DNA of 7,376 bases, from NCBI GenBank assembly GCA_013349485.1, contig DUZM01000255.1, positions 1 to 7,376 of the forward strand. Direction: 5' to 3'. The position numbers and the translations under genes were made by a program. This document shows positions 6,109 to 7,376 of the stretch, in pieces. The stretch is from Candidatus Hydrogenedentota bacterium (GTDB lineage Bacteria; Hydrogenedentota; Hydrogenedentia; Hydrogenedentales; SLHB01). Position 1 is the first letter of the stretch; each line of letters starts with the position of its first letter. A model generated the notes under the pieces. It did not search any database, was not told the origin of the DNA, and saw only the letters and a program-made list of their open reading frames with translations.

Positions 6109-7212
6109 ATGGAACCAGTCAAAATCGGCATCGTGGGATGCGGAAACATCTCGGACGTCTATTTCAATGGCGGCAAAACGTTCGAGGTCATCGAAGTGGC
6201 GGCGTGTGCGGATCTCATCATGGAACGCGCCGTCGAGAAGGCCGAAAAGCATGGCGTGCCGAAGGCGTGCACCGTCGAGGAACTGCTTGAGGACCCCGAG
6301 ATCCGCATCGTCGTCAATCTCACCATTCCCAACGCGCACGCCAGCGTCGGATTGGCCGCTCTCGAAGCGGGCAAGTGCGTCTACAACGAAAAACCCCTCA
6401 CCATAACGCGTGAAGACGGCCAGAAGATGCTCGCGGTCGCGAAAGAACAGGGCCTGCTGGTCGGCGGCGCGCCGGATACCTTCCTGGGCGGCGGCCACCA
6501 GACGTGCCGAAAACTGATCGACGACGGTTGGATCGGCGAACCCGTCGCGGCCACGGCATTCATGATGTGCCACGGCCACGAACACTGGCACCCGGATCCC
6601 GCGTTCTACTACCAACGCGGCGGCGGGCCCATGTTCGATATGGGGCCGTACTACTTGACCGCGCTCGTCAACATGTTTGGGCCGGTCAAACGGGTGTGTG
6701 CTTCGGCCCGGATAACGTTTCCCGAGCGAACCATCACCAGCGAACCCAAGTTCGGCACAACAATCACCGTCGAGACCCCCACCCACGTCGCCGGCACGAT
6801 GGATTTCGCGAACGGCGCCATCGCCACCGTCGTTATGAGTTTCGACGTCTGGGGACACCACGTGCCGTGCATCGAGGTCCACGGCACCGAGGGCACCATG
6901 TGCGTGCCCGACCCGAACGCGTTCGGCGGCGCGATTCGCCTCGGCCGCGCTGGCGGCAAGGAGTGGGGCCAAATGCCCCTGTCCCACGGATACGACGAGC
7001 AAAGCCGCGGCATCGGCGTCGCCGACATGGCCTACGCCCTGCTGTCCGGCCGGCCCCACCGCGCCAACGGCGACCTGACGTACCACGTGCTCGACGTCAT
7101 GCACGCGTTCCTCGACTCGTCGGCCCGCGGCACCCACGTCCGCATCAAAAGCAAATGCAAACGCCCCGCGCCGCTCCCCATGGGCCTCCGCCACGGCCTG
7201 CTCGACGAATAG
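6109..7212 (+). CDS. Gfo/Idh/MocA family NAD(P)-dependent oxidoreductase
   Basis: 367 residues, normal for the family. The N-terminal Rossmann fold opens with KIGIVGCGNIS (Gly7, Gly10, Gly12), followed by ACAD at the end of strand 2. VNLTIPNAHASVGLAALEAG leads into NEKPLT, where Glu94-Lys95-Pro96 is the family's conserved motif and Lys95 the likely catalytic residue. The C-terminal alpha/beta domain (from about residue 121) contains GGGPMFDMGPYYLTAL (171-186). Here Asp177 is conserved, but the position often held by His is Tyr181/182, a variant seen in part of the family. Members oxidise or reduce sugars, inositols and derivatives in the cytoplasm; the substrate cannot be assigned. The ATG at 6109 follows GGGGAG (6096-6101) by 7 nt; a TTG at 6064 would add 15 unconserved residues. 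Together with the ThuA-like gene 95 bp upstream it probably forms a sugar-processing pair. Confidence 0.93.
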   Translation: MEPVKIGIVGCGNISDVYFNGGKTFEVIEVAACADLIMERAVEKAEKHGVPKACTVEELLEDPEIRIVVNLTIPNAHASVGLAALEAGKCVYNEKPLTITREDGQKMLAVAKEQGLLVGGAPDTFLGGGHQTCRKLIDDGWIGEPVAATAFMMCHGHEHWHPDPAFYYQRGGGPMFDMGPYYLTALVNMFGPVKRVCASARITFPERTITSEPKFGTTITVETPTHVAGTMDFANGAIATVVMSFDVWGHHVPCIEVHGTEGTMCVPDPNAFGGAIRLGRAGGKEWGQMPLSHGYDEQSRGIGVADMAYALLSGRPHRANGDLTYHVLDVMHAFLDSSARGTHVRIKSKCKRPAPLPMGLRHGLLDE

Positions 7213-7227
7213 CGGCTCGGGAACATA

Positions 7228-7239
7228 AATTCGTGAATT
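7228..7239. repeat. Short AT-rich inverted repeat AATTC-GT-GAATT
   Basis: Two 5-bp arms with a 2-bp centre lie 15 bp after the oxidoreductase stop and abut the first GGGGACA repeat unit. It may be part of the repeat's flank (GAATTCGGGGACA) or a weak hairpin. There is no T-tract, so I do not call it a terminator. Confidence 0.35.
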
Positions 7240-7376
7240 CGGGGACATGTTAAGAATGGCGTCCCCAATAATCGGGCGCGACTAGAAATCGGGGACATGT
7301 TCCAAGCGGCGTCCCCGCCGCGACTAAAAATCGGGGACATGTTCCAAGCGGCGTCCCCGCCGCGACTACGTGTCCC
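7239..7376. repeat. Array of three GGGGACA/GTCCCC palindromic repeats (REP-like), running off the window
   Basis: Three units begin at 7239, 7289 and 7331. Units 2 and 3 are identical over 41 bp (7286-7326 and 7328-7368), giving a 42-bp period; unit 1 is diverged and 50 bp from unit 2. Each unit has GGGGAC, a 14-nt loop and GTCCCC (7241-7266, 7291-7316, 7333-7358), and ends in CGCGACTA. Units 2 and 3 also have a second, competing hairpin: GCGGCG-TCCC-CGCCGC (7306-7321, 7348-7363). The window ends with TGTCCC (7371-7376), the reverse complement of the repeat's GGGACA, so an inverted copy may follow. No open reading frame explains this region. Similar GAATTCGGGGACA-type intergenic repeats are known to me from many environmental genomes, often with REP-associated Y1 (RAYT) transposases; none is present here. 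Confidence 0.75.

Noticed and set aside
6073..7248. A 391-codon open frame on the minus strand opposite the oxidoreductase
   Set aside because: It is a shadow of a clear Gfo/Idh/MocA gene: the product is Val/Ala/Asp/His-rich and lacks any motif.
7239..7376. Terminal repeat array as a CRISPR
   Set aside because: The units follow each other with only one or a few bases between them, so there are no unique spacers, and no cas gene is present.

Overview
The window is GC-rich chromosomal DNA of ordinary bacterial layout, with eight protein-coding genes, no RNA genes and no CRISPR array. Seven genes are complete and one is cut by the left edge. The mix of a ThuA-like protein next to a Gfo/Idh/MocA oxidoreductase, an ECF sigma/anti-sigma pair with a small secreted partner, a calcineurin-like phosphoesterase and GGGGACA-type intergenic repeats is what I would expect from a PVC-type or related environmental lineage (Planctomycetota, Verrucomicrobiota, Hydrogenedentota). 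That placement is inference from gene content only, because no marker gene is present.

Layout. Left edge, + strand: the C-terminal part of a metallophosphoesterase (2-433). It converges, across a 71-bp gap holding a candidate terminator, on a minus-strand block read right to left: an ECF sigma factor (1438-2082), a zinc-finger membrane anti-sigma factor (975-1436) and a small predicted exported protein of unknown family (505-981). The three cistrons are coupled by a 1-nt gap and a 7-nt overlap, so they almost certainly form one operon. About 94 bp upstream on the same strand lies a polyprenyl diphosphate synthase (2177-3154). Then comes a 200-bp gap with an inverted repeat over a weak promoter candidate, and a class I aminotransferase (3355-4464).

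The aminotransferase is divergent from a + strand block. Each side of the divergent region (4465-4717) has a recognisable sigma-70-like promoter candidate. The + strand genes are a KsgA/PmtA-like SAM methyltransferase (start uncertain, 4718 preferred, to 5302), a ThuA-like protein (5369-6013) and a Gfo/Idh/MocA oxidoreductase (6109-7212). The last two look like a small carbohydrate-metabolism unit. The final 140 bp contain three copies of a GGGGACA...GTCCCC palindromic repeat, the last two identical over 41 bp with a 42-bp period, and the window ends inside what may be an inverted copy.

Functional reading. The sigma/anti-sigma/exported-protein operon looks like a cell-surface signalling module. 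The polyprenyl synthase supplies isoprenoid chains for quinone or carrier lipid. The methyltransferase may act on a phospholipid. The ThuA/Gfo-Idh pair probably processes a sugar derivative. The least explained items are the exported third gene of the sigma operon and the terminal repeat array.
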